NCBI GenBank assembly: GCA_017464305.1
Contig: JAFUDS010000017.1
Location: 23,130 to 87,129 of the forward strand
Length of the DNA: 64,000 bases
Direction of reading: 5' to 3'
From: Clostridia bacterium
GTDB lineage: Bacteria > Bacillota > Clostridia > Christensenellales > Aristaeellaceae
The notes beneath the pieces are model-generated. The model saw only the letters and a program-made list of their open reading frames with translations, made no database searches and had not been told where the DNA came from. Positions 53,211-60,919 of the stretch are shown piece after piece (the first letter of the stretch is position 1; each line of letters begins with the position of its first letter). A program made the translations under genes and the position numbers.

Positions 53211-53663
53211 ATGTTAGAAATTGGAACGAAAGCTCCAGAATTTAGTTTGCCGGATCAGAATGGCGAAATGCATTCGCTTTCTGACTATGAAGGGCAAAGA
53301 GTGATTCTGTATTTCTACCCCAAGGATATGACCAGCGGCTGCACCAAGCAGGCCTGCGGCTTTGCCGAACTCTACCCACAGATCAGAGAAAAAGGTGCTG
53401 TTGTGATTGGCATTAGCAAGGACAGTGTTGCGTCTCATAAGAAGTTTGAGGAAACACATGGCCTGCCTTTTACTCTGCTTTCCGATCCTGAAAAGCAGGT
53501 CATCCAGGTGTATGATGTATGGAAAGAGAAGAAGAACTATGGGAAAGTGACCATGGGGATTGTCCGAACCACATATCTGATCGATGAAAATGGGACGATC
53601 GTGCAGGCCATGGATAAGGTAAAGGCTTCGGATAATCCTACGCAGATGTTGCAGGCGCTGTGA
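53211..53663 (+). CDS. bcp: Thiol peroxidase of the BCP/PrxQ type
   Basis: A 150-residue peroxiredoxin that reduces hydroperoxides. Peroxidatic cysteine in FYPKDMTSGCTKQAC (about residue 46) with the resolving cysteine five residues on, plus DQNGEMHSLSDYEG and VRTTYLIDENG. GGAGGGCG precedes the ATG. It is downstream of the zinc-ribbon gene, probably one transcript. A scrap of its 3' end is at 43,908. Confidence 0.93.
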   Translation: MLEIGTKAPEFSLPDQNGEMHSLSDYEGQRVILYFYPKDMTSGCTKQACGFAELYPQIREKGAVVIGISKDSVASHKKFEETHGLPFTLLSDPEKQVIQVYDVWKEKKNYGKVTMGIVRTTYLIDENGTIVQAMDKVKASDNPTQMLQAL

Positions 53664-53669
53664 GGCAGG

Positions 53670-53845
53670 AACTTGGCTTGAGCGGTCTGAAACTGATAAG
53701 CAGGGACTGAAACGCAACTCTGTTTCATCTGTTTTAGACCATTTGCTTAAACAAACGGTCTAAAACTTCCTATATACGTACACAAAACGACCTTTTTCTT
53801 TGACACCTCGTCTAAAATATGGTGAGATCGTCAAAAATGCAGGAG
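53670..53845 (+). promoter_or_regulatory. GGTCTRAAAC regulatory cassette, copy B, with promoter
   Basis: GGTCTGAAACT (53684-53694), then arms GTTTTAGACC (53731-53740) and GGTCTAAAAC (53757-53766), then TTGACA (53800-53805), 17 bases, TGAGAT (53823-53828), spacer with CGTCTAAAAT. Compared with copy A, one C:G pair of the inverted repeat has become T:A. Confidence 0.85.
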
Positions 53846-53852
53846 GATGCAC

Positions 53853-54320
53853 ATGACGTTTGAAGAGGCTGTTGGTGCAATCCCGATTGGGCGCTATCGT
53901 CATTTTAAGGGCAATGAGTATGAAGTAATTACGATCGCCCGCCATTCGGAGACAGAGGAAATTATGGTGGTCTATAAGGCATTGTACGGTGATGGGGGTA
54001 TTTGGGTGCGCCCGGCATCCATGTGGAACGAGACCGTTGAACGAGACGGAAAGGCATATAAGCGGTTTTATCGATTGGACCGTATAGAACGGGTGGAAAA
54101 ATATGAGCGTTTGTTTGATGAGGCTTCTTCTTCCTATGATCCGGATACGCTTCGCTTGTTGAACGGGTATTATGTTTCCGGTGAATGGCGTGAAGACTAT
54201 GAGGCAGACGAAAGGGGTGAGCTGCCGCCTGACCTCAAACGCGGCGTATTATCGCAGGATGCATTATATGACTTACTGACGAGCGCAAAATTGGACGAAC
54301 GATGCTGCAATGTGCTATAA
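53853..54320 (+). CDS. DUF1653-DUF4298 fusion protein
   Basis: A 155-residue protein. Residues 1-75 are DUF1653 (GRYRHFKGNEYEVITIARHS, MVVYKALYGDGGIWVRP); residues 80-150 match DUF4298 (YYVSGEWREDYEADERGELP, PDLKRGVLSQDALYDLL). Neither part has an established function. ATG 53853 lies six bases from AGGAGG; ATG 53847 is too close. A truncated copy is at 46,945. Driven by cassette B. Confidence 0.85.
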   Translation: MTFEEAVGAIPIGRYRHFKGNEYEVITIARHSETEEIMVVYKALYGDGGIWVRPASMWNETVERDGKAYKRFYRLDRIERVEKYERLFDEASSSYDPDTLRLLNGYYVSGEWREDYEADERGELPPDLKRGVLSQDALYDLLTSAKLDERCCNVL

Positions 54321-54355
54321 TTCCAATAGTTTCAAAGCTCATAGAGCAGAAAGGA
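54316..54355 (+). promoter_or_regulatory. Hairpin-leader promoter module, copy 3
   Basis: TATAAT (54316-54321), hairpin GCTC-ATA-GAGC (54337-54347), AGAAAGGA, ATG after seven bases. Against HU, the third C:G pair has changed to T:A on both arms. Confidence 0.85.
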
Positions 54356-54362
54356 TGTAATG

Positions 54363-54767
54363 ATGGATTTTAGTTTGGATCAGGCCAAAGAATTGCTGAA
54401 CAAGGGAACAGCGGAGGCCCAGGAGTTAATCGCAAATCCTTCGAAAGTGGATGAGTTGCTGGTACAACTCGAAGAAAAGCTGAAGACTGTTCCCGCAATC
54501 GGAGAAACTCTTTCTGATCTGCCGGTAATGATCGCCATGATCAAAGCTTGGATTAAGAAGGAATACACGGTTGTATCTCCGAAAGTGATTGCGACCCTGG
54601 TAGGCGCGGTGCTTTATCTTTTGAAGAAAAAGGATTTGATTCCGGATAACATCCCAATCATCGGGATTGCGGATGATCTTGCTGTGTTGGGGTTGGCCTT
54701 AAAACTGTCTGAGCCGGAGTTGAAGGCTTTTGCTGAATGGAGAGATCGGCAGAAAGCGGAAATATAA
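54363..54767 (+). CDS. YkvA/DUF1232 family membrane-associated protein
   Basis: A 134-residue protein. The C-terminal half (about 70-115) is a DUF1232 domain with VLYLLKKKDLIPDNIPIIGI and ADDLAVLGLAL; the N-terminal half is a helical segment (LDQAKELLNKGTAEAQELIA). Function unknown; the family often lies near the membrane. Expressed from the third hairpin-leader module. A terminator follows. Confidence 0.85.
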   Translation: MDFSLDQAKELLNKGTAEAQELIANPSKVDELLVQLEEKLKTVPAIGETLSDLPVMIAMIKAWIKKEYTVVSPKVIATLVGAVLYLLKKKDLIPDNIPIIGIADDLAVLGLALKLSEPELKAFAEWRDRQKAEI

Positions 54768-54783
54768 TAAGCCCATGGCACAT

Positions 54784-54814
54784 AGCCGGTTGGAGAAATC
54801 CAGCCGGTTTTTGT
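54784..54814 (+). terminator. Rho-independent terminator
   Basis: CCGGTTGGA with TCCAGCCGG around GAAA, then TTTTTGTG. Related to the terminator at 43,769. Confidence 0.85.
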
Positions 54815-54940
54815 GTTATCGCGGGAATTGTAACAGTTTCTGATTTGGTAGGAATTGAGAAGCGTAAAGGAGAATTAATCAACGAGCTTCATCATAAACG
54901 ATGAGGTTTAAGAGAAGGAATCAGAATTGTAGGAGGATAT

Positions 54941-55684
54941 ATGAGGAAGACTCTTTCGGCCTTGCTGATGTTGGTAGTTATCATTATATCTGCTTCAGCA
55001 CAGGCAACAGACATAGAAGTGATTGGGCCGAATGTTAATTTTCGGGACGCTCCCCATGGAAAAGTGATCATGCGCCTGCCGGGAGGAGAAATTCTATCGG
55101 CTGTAGATGAAGCGTGGGCCAATGACACCCTCTGGTATCAAGTTCATTCTGAAAAATATGGCGATGGGTTTATATCAGGAGAATGGGCCAGACCTGTTTA
55201 CAACGGGATAACCATCTATGATCAGGATCACCCAGATCAGCTTCAGTATGTGACGGAGAATGCGGAATCCTTTTATCTTTCTTTGTACAGGTTTCTGTAT
55301 GAGAATGGATATTGCTATTGGGATCAGGCAGAAGACGTATGCACATTCCGTGTTTCAAATGGAAAGGGCGATGAAAGCATCGTTCAACCGATGCATAAAG
55401 TTGATTTGGTTACGATGCTGTTGGCAAATGGTTTGCTCGTTGATATGCAGGAAGCTGAAGTTTTGCTGAACGAAGAGGCATCGGATGAGGAAAAGTTAGC
55501 AGCTGCGGATTCCGTTCTTCTAAAGCACTATGGAACAGTAGATATGTGGAAGATTCTTATCTTTGGAGGCGTTGTTGATCAGGCGGAAACACATGTTCCG
55601 CATGGCATTCTCGAGAATGACGACCTGTGGCGGCTTGAAGCGATTCGCAGTCAGGTTGATCATGAATATATGGGGGCCAAATAA
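54941..55684 (+). CDS. Secreted protein with bacterial SH3 domain, 247 aa
   Basis: A signal peptide (about 1-22, ending SAQA) is followed by a SH3_3-like domain (about 24-85, VNFRDAPHGKVIMRLPGGE, then WYQVHSEKYGDGFISGEWA). The remaining about 150 residues are acidic and unrecognised. SH3_3 domains often bind peptidoglycan peptides. AGGAGG precedes the ATG. Only 23 bases separate it from the next secreted protein gene, so both likely act together outside the cell. Confidence 0.75.
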   Translation: MRKTLSALLMLVVIIISASAQATDIEVIGPNVNFRDAPHGKVIMRLPGGEILSAVDEAWANDTLWYQVHSEKYGDGFISGEWARPVYNGITIYDQDHPDQLQYVTENAESFYLSLYRFLYENGYCYWDQAEDVCTFRVSNGKGDESIVQPMHKVDLVTMLLANGLLVDMQEAEVLLNEEASDEEKLAAADSVLLKHYGTVDMWKILIFGGVVDQAETHVPHGILENDDLWRLEAIRSQVDHEYMGAK

Positions 55685-55707
55685 AGATTGAGGCTGTGGA
55701 GGTCGTA

Positions 55708-57156
55708 ATGAAAAAAAGATTATGGATTTCTTTGTTAGCGATGCTGACATTCTGTTTGATCACCATAACTGCTTCGGCAAACAGCTGGGGCCTTAGAAGC
55801 CAGACATTGCTTAATTACGTAATGAAAGACAAGGCTTGGGATGATTATTCCGCTGATGCGGAGTTTTATCAGCAGGGTATTCCGCTGACGGCGGCTGTAA
55901 TGCGCAGCAAGTATCATTCTGTGTTAATGATTGGGCGCAAGGAAAACGCTGGCAAAGGAACTGTTTGGACTTCGACGACCGCCGTCTATCAGCCGGGTGA
56001 AATGGATGCTGTTCCAAAGCTCACCTGCACAGAAAATACAGTGACCTTGCTTTATCCAGAATATGATTATGAGTTCAAATTCACCTGGGATGAGAGTCAG
56101 TTTCCAAATGGCGCTTTTTTATTGACTTCTGCAAAGAAAGCAGGCGCTCAGGTACAAATGGATTTGGAGGAACAGGTTTATCGGACAGATGAAAATTATG
56201 TCTGGCAGGTTCCGCCCATCAGGATAGAGGATTTTAACATATCGCTTTTTCCGGATACAGCGCAGCAGTTCATTGATATGAATCGCGTGTACGCCGCGAT
56301 AAATGATGCATCCAGATTCTGGAGCGATACTCGCGCCACGAAGAAGGCATTAAAATTACCGGTCTATTCTGCTCCGGATCAGAAAAGTTATCGTGCAGCG
56401 AAGGGAAAGGCGTCTGTGAATTTAAAAGGCGGAGCCATTTTACTGGCGACGCTGGATAACTGGGATTTGGTTGAATACGAAGTTTCGAACCGTACCCATC
56501 GTATTGGATGGATCGAAGGAGGCCATTTGGGTGATCCCGCGCCGATCTATTTCACAGATGTACCGGTAAACGGTGTAGCCTATCTGACAGATGATCCGCT
56601 CTGCAGTCAATATCATAGTTTTCAGGGCGACCAACTGCGTGATGTTCACCTGTTGGCCTACTTCAATCCGTTTTACGCATATGCGAAAGCTACTACATAC
56701 GAGAATGAGGCAGTATGGGGTTTTGTTCCTGTGGGACAATCACTCGATATGCCAGAGGAGAGGATAGACGCGGAGGCGACGAAGCAGCTCGTCGGGACAT
56801 GGGTATTCTATAGCGGCGGTGAGCTTACTTCTGAAGTGTTACGGCTCAAAGAAGATGGCGAGTGCGAAATGTTTGATCTGAGCGAAGAAGCGGCAAGTTC
56901 TATGGCCTGGCTGCAATACCCGCTGAAGGAGGACAAGCTTAGCAATGCTGACACACCAACAATAGGCAAGTGGTATGTGATCAACAGCATTGCGGAAAAC
57001 GGCTGTGATAAAACCTTGTTAATTGAGGTTCAAAAAACGTATCAGAGTTATGGAATCTATGACTTACAGACAGAAGATGCGACAGGCGATCTGAGCATGA
57101 CTCTTGTGTACGGAGAGGCTGGAGGAACATGGGTGCGTGTTCAGGACGATTTATAA
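55708..57156 (+). CDS. Secreted protein with SH3-like segments, 482 aa
   Basis: Signal peptide to about residue 25 (ITITASA). A long beta-rich body; about residues 210-275 resemble an SH3_3-type module (LPVYSAPDQKSYRAAKGKAS, then RTHRIGWIEGGHLG). A late part (about 350-480) has a lipocalin-like layout (LVGTWVFYSGGELTSEVLRL). No anchoring motif. ATG 55708 follows GGAGG; GTG 55696 is weaker. A fragment of this gene (56,935-57,025) recurs at 63,388. Confidence 0.72.
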   Translation: MKKRLWISLLAMLTFCLITITASANSWGLRSQTLLNYVMKDKAWDDYSADAEFYQQGIPLTAAVMRSKYHSVLMIGRKENAGKGTVWTSTTAVYQPGEMDAVPKLTCTENTVTLLYPEYDYEFKFTWDESQFPNGAFLLTSAKKAGAQVQMDLEEQVYRTDENYVWQVPPIRIEDFNISLFPDTAQQFIDMNRVYAAINDASRFWSDTRATKKALKLPVYSAPDQKSYRAAKGKASVNLKGGAILLATLDNWDLVEYEVSNRTHRIGWIEGGHLGDPAPIYFTDVPVNGVAYLTDDPLCSQYHSFQGDQLRDVHLLAYFNPFYAYAKATTYENEAVWGFVPVGQSLDMPEERIDAEATKQLVGTWVFYSGGELTSEVLRLKEDGECEMFDLSEEAASSMAWLQYPLKEDKLSNADTPTIGKWYVINSIAENGCDKTLLIEVQKTYQSYGIYDLQTEDATGDLSMTLVYGEAGGTWVRVQDDL

Positions 57157-57171
57157 CAAATGATCTATTGC

Positions 57172-57197
57172 CCGGCTAAAATCAGCCGGTTTTTTTG
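57172..57197 (+). terminator. Rho-independent terminator
   Basis: CCGGCT with AGCCGG around AAAATC, then T7. Confidence 0.88.
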
Positions 57198-57279
57198 TTG
57201 CAGGGAAAACAAGGTGAGTGAGTCAAGCAAAACAAGTAGAAAGCCCGCTCCAAGGGCTTTTTACGACGTTTCAGAATAG

Positions 57280-57465
57280 ACGTTTCTGTAGCATCAGACA
57301 CATCATAGTAAGGTTCCTCCCATCGAATTGCCCTTCCAGCAGGGCAATCTTTTTCTTGTACCCAACCCTACAAGTAGAGAGTTGTTGGCTCAAAGGCTAA
57401 TAGATAATATAGCACGCGGTGTCAAATAGGGAAGGGAGAACTAAAAAATCAAGTGTTGGTGGTAG
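57280..57465 (-). repeat. Second copy of the 90-aa gene leader with truncated start
   Basis: Minus-strand leader identical in plan to 45,770-45,920: CAACTCT/AGGGTTG and ATTGCCCT/AGGGCAAT hairpins, GGGAGG, then only MMCLMLQKRLF and a stop. So the promoter and leader were copied without the gene. Confidence 0.8.
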
Positions 57466-57506
57466 CGAAACATTTGGCAATTTCGAGAATTCCGGACAAA
57501 AATAAA

Positions 57507-57568
57507 TTGCGAAATTCGTGAAAAATAACTAAAATAGATTTGCGAAATTCGTGAATATCGTTTATAAT
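57507..57568 (+). promoter_or_regulatory. Promoter with direct repeats TTGCGAAATTCGTGAA
   Basis: The 16-base repeat occurs at 57507 and 57540, 33 bases (three helical turns) apart; each contains the palindrome CGAAATTCG. The second copy includes the -35 TTGCGA (57540-57545), 17 bases from TATAAT (57563-57568). Confidence 0.8.
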
Positions 57569-57597
57569 ACTCCCATTCGGAGGAGGAGCTGATATAT

Positions 57598-58950
57598 ATG
57601 TTGGAGCTCGAGCGCAAGATTTATCAGGAATTGCTTGAATGGAAGAGCAGATCGCAAGGGAAAAGCGCGCTTTTGATCGAGGGAGCGCGCCGTGTTGGAA
57701 AAAGTACGATCGCTGAAAAGTTCGCACGAGAACAGTATGATGATTATATTAAGCTTGATTTTGCTTTGGAAGGGCCGGATATCAGAAGAAACTTTGAAGA
57801 AAATATCGGACAGATGGATGTTTTTTTCCGAAACCTGTTTATTTTGAAGGGAAAGGAACTCCCAAGGAGAAAGTCACTTTTGATTTTTGACGAGGTGCAA
57901 TTGTTTCCTCTCGCCCGGCAGGCCATCAAGTATCTTGTTCAGGATGGGCGGTACGATTATCTTGAAACAGGCTCGTTGATCAGCATCAAGCGGAATGTAA
58001 AAGATATCCTGATTCCTTCCGAAGAAGAAAAAATCAAGATGTATCCGCTTGATTTTGAGGAGTTTCTTTGGGCGATTGGAAATAGGGTTACTATCCCGGC
58101 CATTTGGGACGCCTTTTACCGTCAGATCGCTTTGGGGGATCCAATACATCGAAAAATCATGGAACAGTTTCGTACTTATATGGCTGTGGGTGGAATGCCA
58201 CAGGCTGTCGTCGCTTTTGCGGAGGGAAACTCCTATCAGAGAATCGATACAGTCAAGCGGGGAATTTTGCAATTGTATGAGGATGATTTGCATAAAAATG
58301 ATGAATTATATGGAGAAAAGGCGTCATTGGTGTTCAAGACTATCCCAAAGCAGATGACAGATCATCAATCCCATTATATGTTTTCAGAGATTGATAAGAA
58401 TGCCCGCTACAAAAATTATGTGGACTCTGTGGAATTTATCGCGGATTCGATGATCGCAAACCGCTGCGCAAATGTATCCATGCCGGACGTACTGCTGTCA
58501 CAGTATGCAGATAACAGAAATTTCAAGCTATATATGAGTGATACCGGGCTGCTTGTTTCCCAGCTGCTGAAAAGCGGAGATGGTTCGAATGAAATTTATC
58601 GTGCCTTGATATACGATAAACTGGATGCAAACCTGGGAGCTGTTATGGAAAATATGGTGGCACAGATGCTGGTTACCAATCATCATGAACTTTATTTCCA
58701 TGAGTATGAGTACAAACCAGAAGATTCAAAGAAAGAAAAAAAATATGAGATTGATTTTCTGATTGCAAGAAATCAGCGTGTGTGTCCGATTGAAGTGAAA
58801 TCATCGGGGTATAAGAATCATAAGTCCTTTGACTACTTTATAAAGAAATACCCTATTCGGATCCCGGAGAGGTTCATTCTGTACACAAAAGATCTCAGAC
58901 AGGATGAGGGAGTCACATTTTTACCACTGTATATGGCGATGTGCTTGTAA
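57598..58950 (+). CDS. AAA_14 ATPase with DUF4143 C-terminal domain
   Basis: A 450-residue ATPase. Walker A LIEGARRVGKSTIAEKFA, Walker B SLLIFDEVQLFP, sensor LETGSLISI, then winged helix. DUF4143 with LYMSDTGLLVSQLLK and the nuclease-like EIDFLIARNQRVCPIEVKSS. These proteins are common in bacteria as accessory genes of unknown function. ATG 57598 follows AGGAGGAG. Two operator-like repeats lie on its promoter. The zinc-ribbon copy 2 follows after 19 bases. Confidence 0.88.
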   Translation: MLELERKIYQELLEWKSRSQGKSALLIEGARRVGKSTIAEKFAREQYDDYIKLDFALEGPDIRRNFEENIGQMDVFFRNLFILKGKELPRRKSLLIFDEVQLFPLARQAIKYLVQDGRYDYLETGSLISIKRNVKDILIPSEEEKIKMYPLDFEEFLWAIGNRVTIPAIWDAFYRQIALGDPIHRKIMEQFRTYMAVGGMPQAVVAFAEGNSYQRIDTVKRGILQLYEDDLHKNDELYGEKASLVFKTIPKQMTDHQSHYMFSEIDKNARYKNYVDSVEFIADSMIANRCANVSMPDVLLSQYADNRNFKLYMSDTGLLVSQLLKSGDGSNEIYRALIYDKLDANLGAVMENMVAQMLVTNHHELYFHEYEYKPEDSKKEKKYEIDFLIARNQRVCPIEVKSSGYKNHKSFDYFIKKYPIRIPERFILYTKDLRQDEGVTFLPLYMAMCL

Positions 58951-58969
58951 GCTTAGAGGGGGAATTTGA

Positions 58970-59338
58970 ATGGGACTGATAGATAAACTGAAAAGCCTGT
59001 TTCAGAAGAAGGAAGCACCAAAGCCGGAACCTGTTGTGATTCCAGATAAACCCACGCGGTTAAAGAAGGCATGTAAGGAATGCGGAAAGATGTTCTCTTA
59101 TGATTCCAATTGGGATCACATTCCGAATTACTGCAAAGAGTGCAAGCAGAAGTTCGCAAAGGAGAGGGAAGAGAAGCAACGCGCCGGGGCTCCCCGGAAG
59201 ATCAAGCGTACCTGCAAACAATGCGGAAAGGTATTCACATTTCCGAATACGCTGGAGCACTATCCCAATTATTGCAGCAATTGCCGGAAACAGCACCAGG
59301 CGGCGATGAAGGAGAAATACAGCAGGAAGAAAGCATAA
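58970..59338 (+). CDS. Small zinc-ribbon protein, copy 2
   Basis: A 122-residue near-twin of the gene at 52,825; differences are few (for instance VVIPDKPTRL in place of VMIPEKPARL). Both Cys4 knuckles are intact. It lies between the AAA_14 gene and dinB, apparently in one transcript. Duplication is recent as the DNA is almost unchanged over the whole frame, including silent positions. Confidence 0.85.
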   Translation: MGLIDKLKSLFQKKEAPKPEPVVIPDKPTRLKKACKECGKMFSYDSNWDHIPNYCKECKQKFAKEREEKQRAGAPRKIKRTCKQCGKVFTFPNTLEHYPNYCSNCRKQHQAAMKEKYSRKKA

Positions 59339-59359
59339 GGACTGGAAGGGGTGAGAAAG

Positions 59360-60574
59360 TTGAGCCAGATCATTATTCATGTTGATATGGACGCTTTCTA
59401 TGCCTCTGTGGAAATACGAGATAATCCTACGCTGAAAGGGAAGCCGCTGATCATTGGCTCTCTTCCGCAGGAACGCGGGGTTGTCGCGACCTGTAGCTAT
59501 GAAGCAAGGAAGTATGGCGTACATTCTGCTATGAACATCAAGGAAGCGTACCGGCTGTGCCCGAAGGGTGTTTATATGCATCCTAACTTCGAAAAGTACA
59601 GGAGCGTATCGAATCAGCTTCACGACATCTGGAATACGTATGCGACCGCTTCTGAGTACATCGCACTGGATGAGGCGTATCTGGATGTGACCGACAGCGC
59701 TGGAACGTGGGAGCGGGCCTGTGAGTTTGCTCGCGCCATCAAGCAACGCACATTAGATGAATTGAATCTGACCTGTTCGGTAGGGATTGCGTACTCCAAG
59801 ACCGCTGCAAAAACCGCCAGCGAGGAGAAGAAGCCGGATGGATATTTTGAAATCCCAACACCAGAGGACTTTGTAAATCTGATCATTGACCGAGATGTCC
59901 GGGTTTTATATACTGTCGGCTCGAAGACCGCTGAAAAACTGAATCGATCTGGATTACACACGGTCCGGGATATTCAGGATCATCAGGATGAAGTGCTTCA
60001 GCTCTTTGGTAAACAAGGACTGTGGATGATTCAACAGGCTCAGGGCCTGGACGATCGGAAAGTGAGCCCTTACAGGCCAGAGGATGCAAAATCAATCAGC
60101 CGGGAGATTACATTTCAAGAAGATGTAGATGATTACAGCTTTATCACGGATGTCCTGTTGCTGCTGGGCATGAGCGTGGAGCGACGGGCTGATCGTGTCG
60201 GCCTATACGGAGAAGGGGTCACGTTGAAGCTGACATATGCTGATATGAAAAGTATCACGCGCAGCAGGCTGATTCCGTCTACCAGATCTGCTGCAACCAT
60301 TTTCGAAGAAGCAACGAAGCTGTTGGAACAGGTACCACAGAAAGCTGTTCGTCTGGTTGGAGTGGGCATTTATCATTTGGTGGGAGAAAATGGACGGCAG
60401 CTCCGGTTTGAAGATTTTATGCCAGAGGTAAAGGAACAGGAAGCGGAGACGTTGAAAATTGCGCTCGAAAAGTTGGGAACTCATTATGGGTTAGACTTTG
60501 CCGGGAATCTTGAAAAGATATTCCATGGCGAGACCCTTTATCGGACGATCGAATACATGAGGAAGCATAGATAG
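59360..60574 (+). CDS. dinB: DNA polymerase IV / Y-family polymerase
   Basis: A 404-residue translesion polymerase. Metal-binding HVDMDAFYASVE at residues about 7-18 and the second acidic site YIALDEAYLDVT (about 97-108) are present, with CSVGIAYSKTAAKTASEEKK following; thumb, then little finger domain to the end. TTG 59360 follows GGAAGGGG. It replaces the usual S-DEAYLD by L-DEAYLD, which is likely neutral. No LexA box (GAAC-N4-GTTC) is seen upstream. No SOS genes adjoin. Confidence 0.92.
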   Translation: MSQIIIHVDMDAFYASVEIRDNPTLKGKPLIIGSLPQERGVVATCSYEARKYGVHSAMNIKEAYRLCPKGVYMHPNFEKYRSVSNQLHDIWNTYATASEYIALDEAYLDVTDSAGTWERACEFARAIKQRTLDELNLTCSVGIAYSKTAAKTASEEKKPDGYFEIPTPEDFVNLIIDRDVRVLYTVGSKTAEKLNRSGLHTVRDIQDHQDEVLQLFGKQGLWMIQQAQGLDDRKVSPYRPEDAKSISREITFQEDVDDYSFITDVLLLLGMSVERRADRVGLYGEGVTLKLTYADMKSITRSRLIPSTRSAATIFEEATKLLEQVPQKAVRLVGVGIYHLVGENGRQLRFEDFMPEVKEQEAETLKIALEKLGTHYGLDFAGNLEKIFHGETLYRTIEYMRKHR

Positions 60575-60594
60575 ACGAACTGTGTTGCCGTGTG

Positions 60595-60805
60595 CTATAA
60601 CCCCTTTATAGACAGGGTGCAAATGACCAGCAGGATGGGAAAGCAGATGCCGGAGAGAATACCGGCCTGGATGTTTTCTCCCAGCGGGTGGGAAACATTG
60701 CCTACGATGGCGGGAATCAGGGAACTGCAGAGATCTCCTGCCAGGGCCGGCAGGGCCAAACATGACGGTGCCTCCCTTGGGCAGGCGAACGGTAGAAATG
60801 CGATT
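60595..60805 (-). pseudogene. C-terminal remnant of an MFS transporter gene (frameshifted)
   Basis: Minus strand reads VRLPKGGTVMFG, then after one extra base LPALAGDLCSSLIPAIVG and GILSGICFPILLVI: the last helices of an MFS transporter. Its stop lies in a GTGTGCTATAA sequence that copies the 44,597 promoter. No start or N-terminus is present. The rest of 60575-60919 is gene-free. Confidence 0.65.
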
Positions 60806-60919
60806 GAAACGAAACTAAACCTAACAACTTGAATGCGAAAATGTTTGCTTTGGTTGGTGGACATACGTATGCCTTGCATTTATGATAAAGTTAAGAATAA
60901 TTGCAAAGGTGTGATGCTT

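Noticed and set aside
59360-60574. SOS box for dinB
   Set aside because: No GAAC-N4-GTTC type site is visible in front of the dinB transcript.
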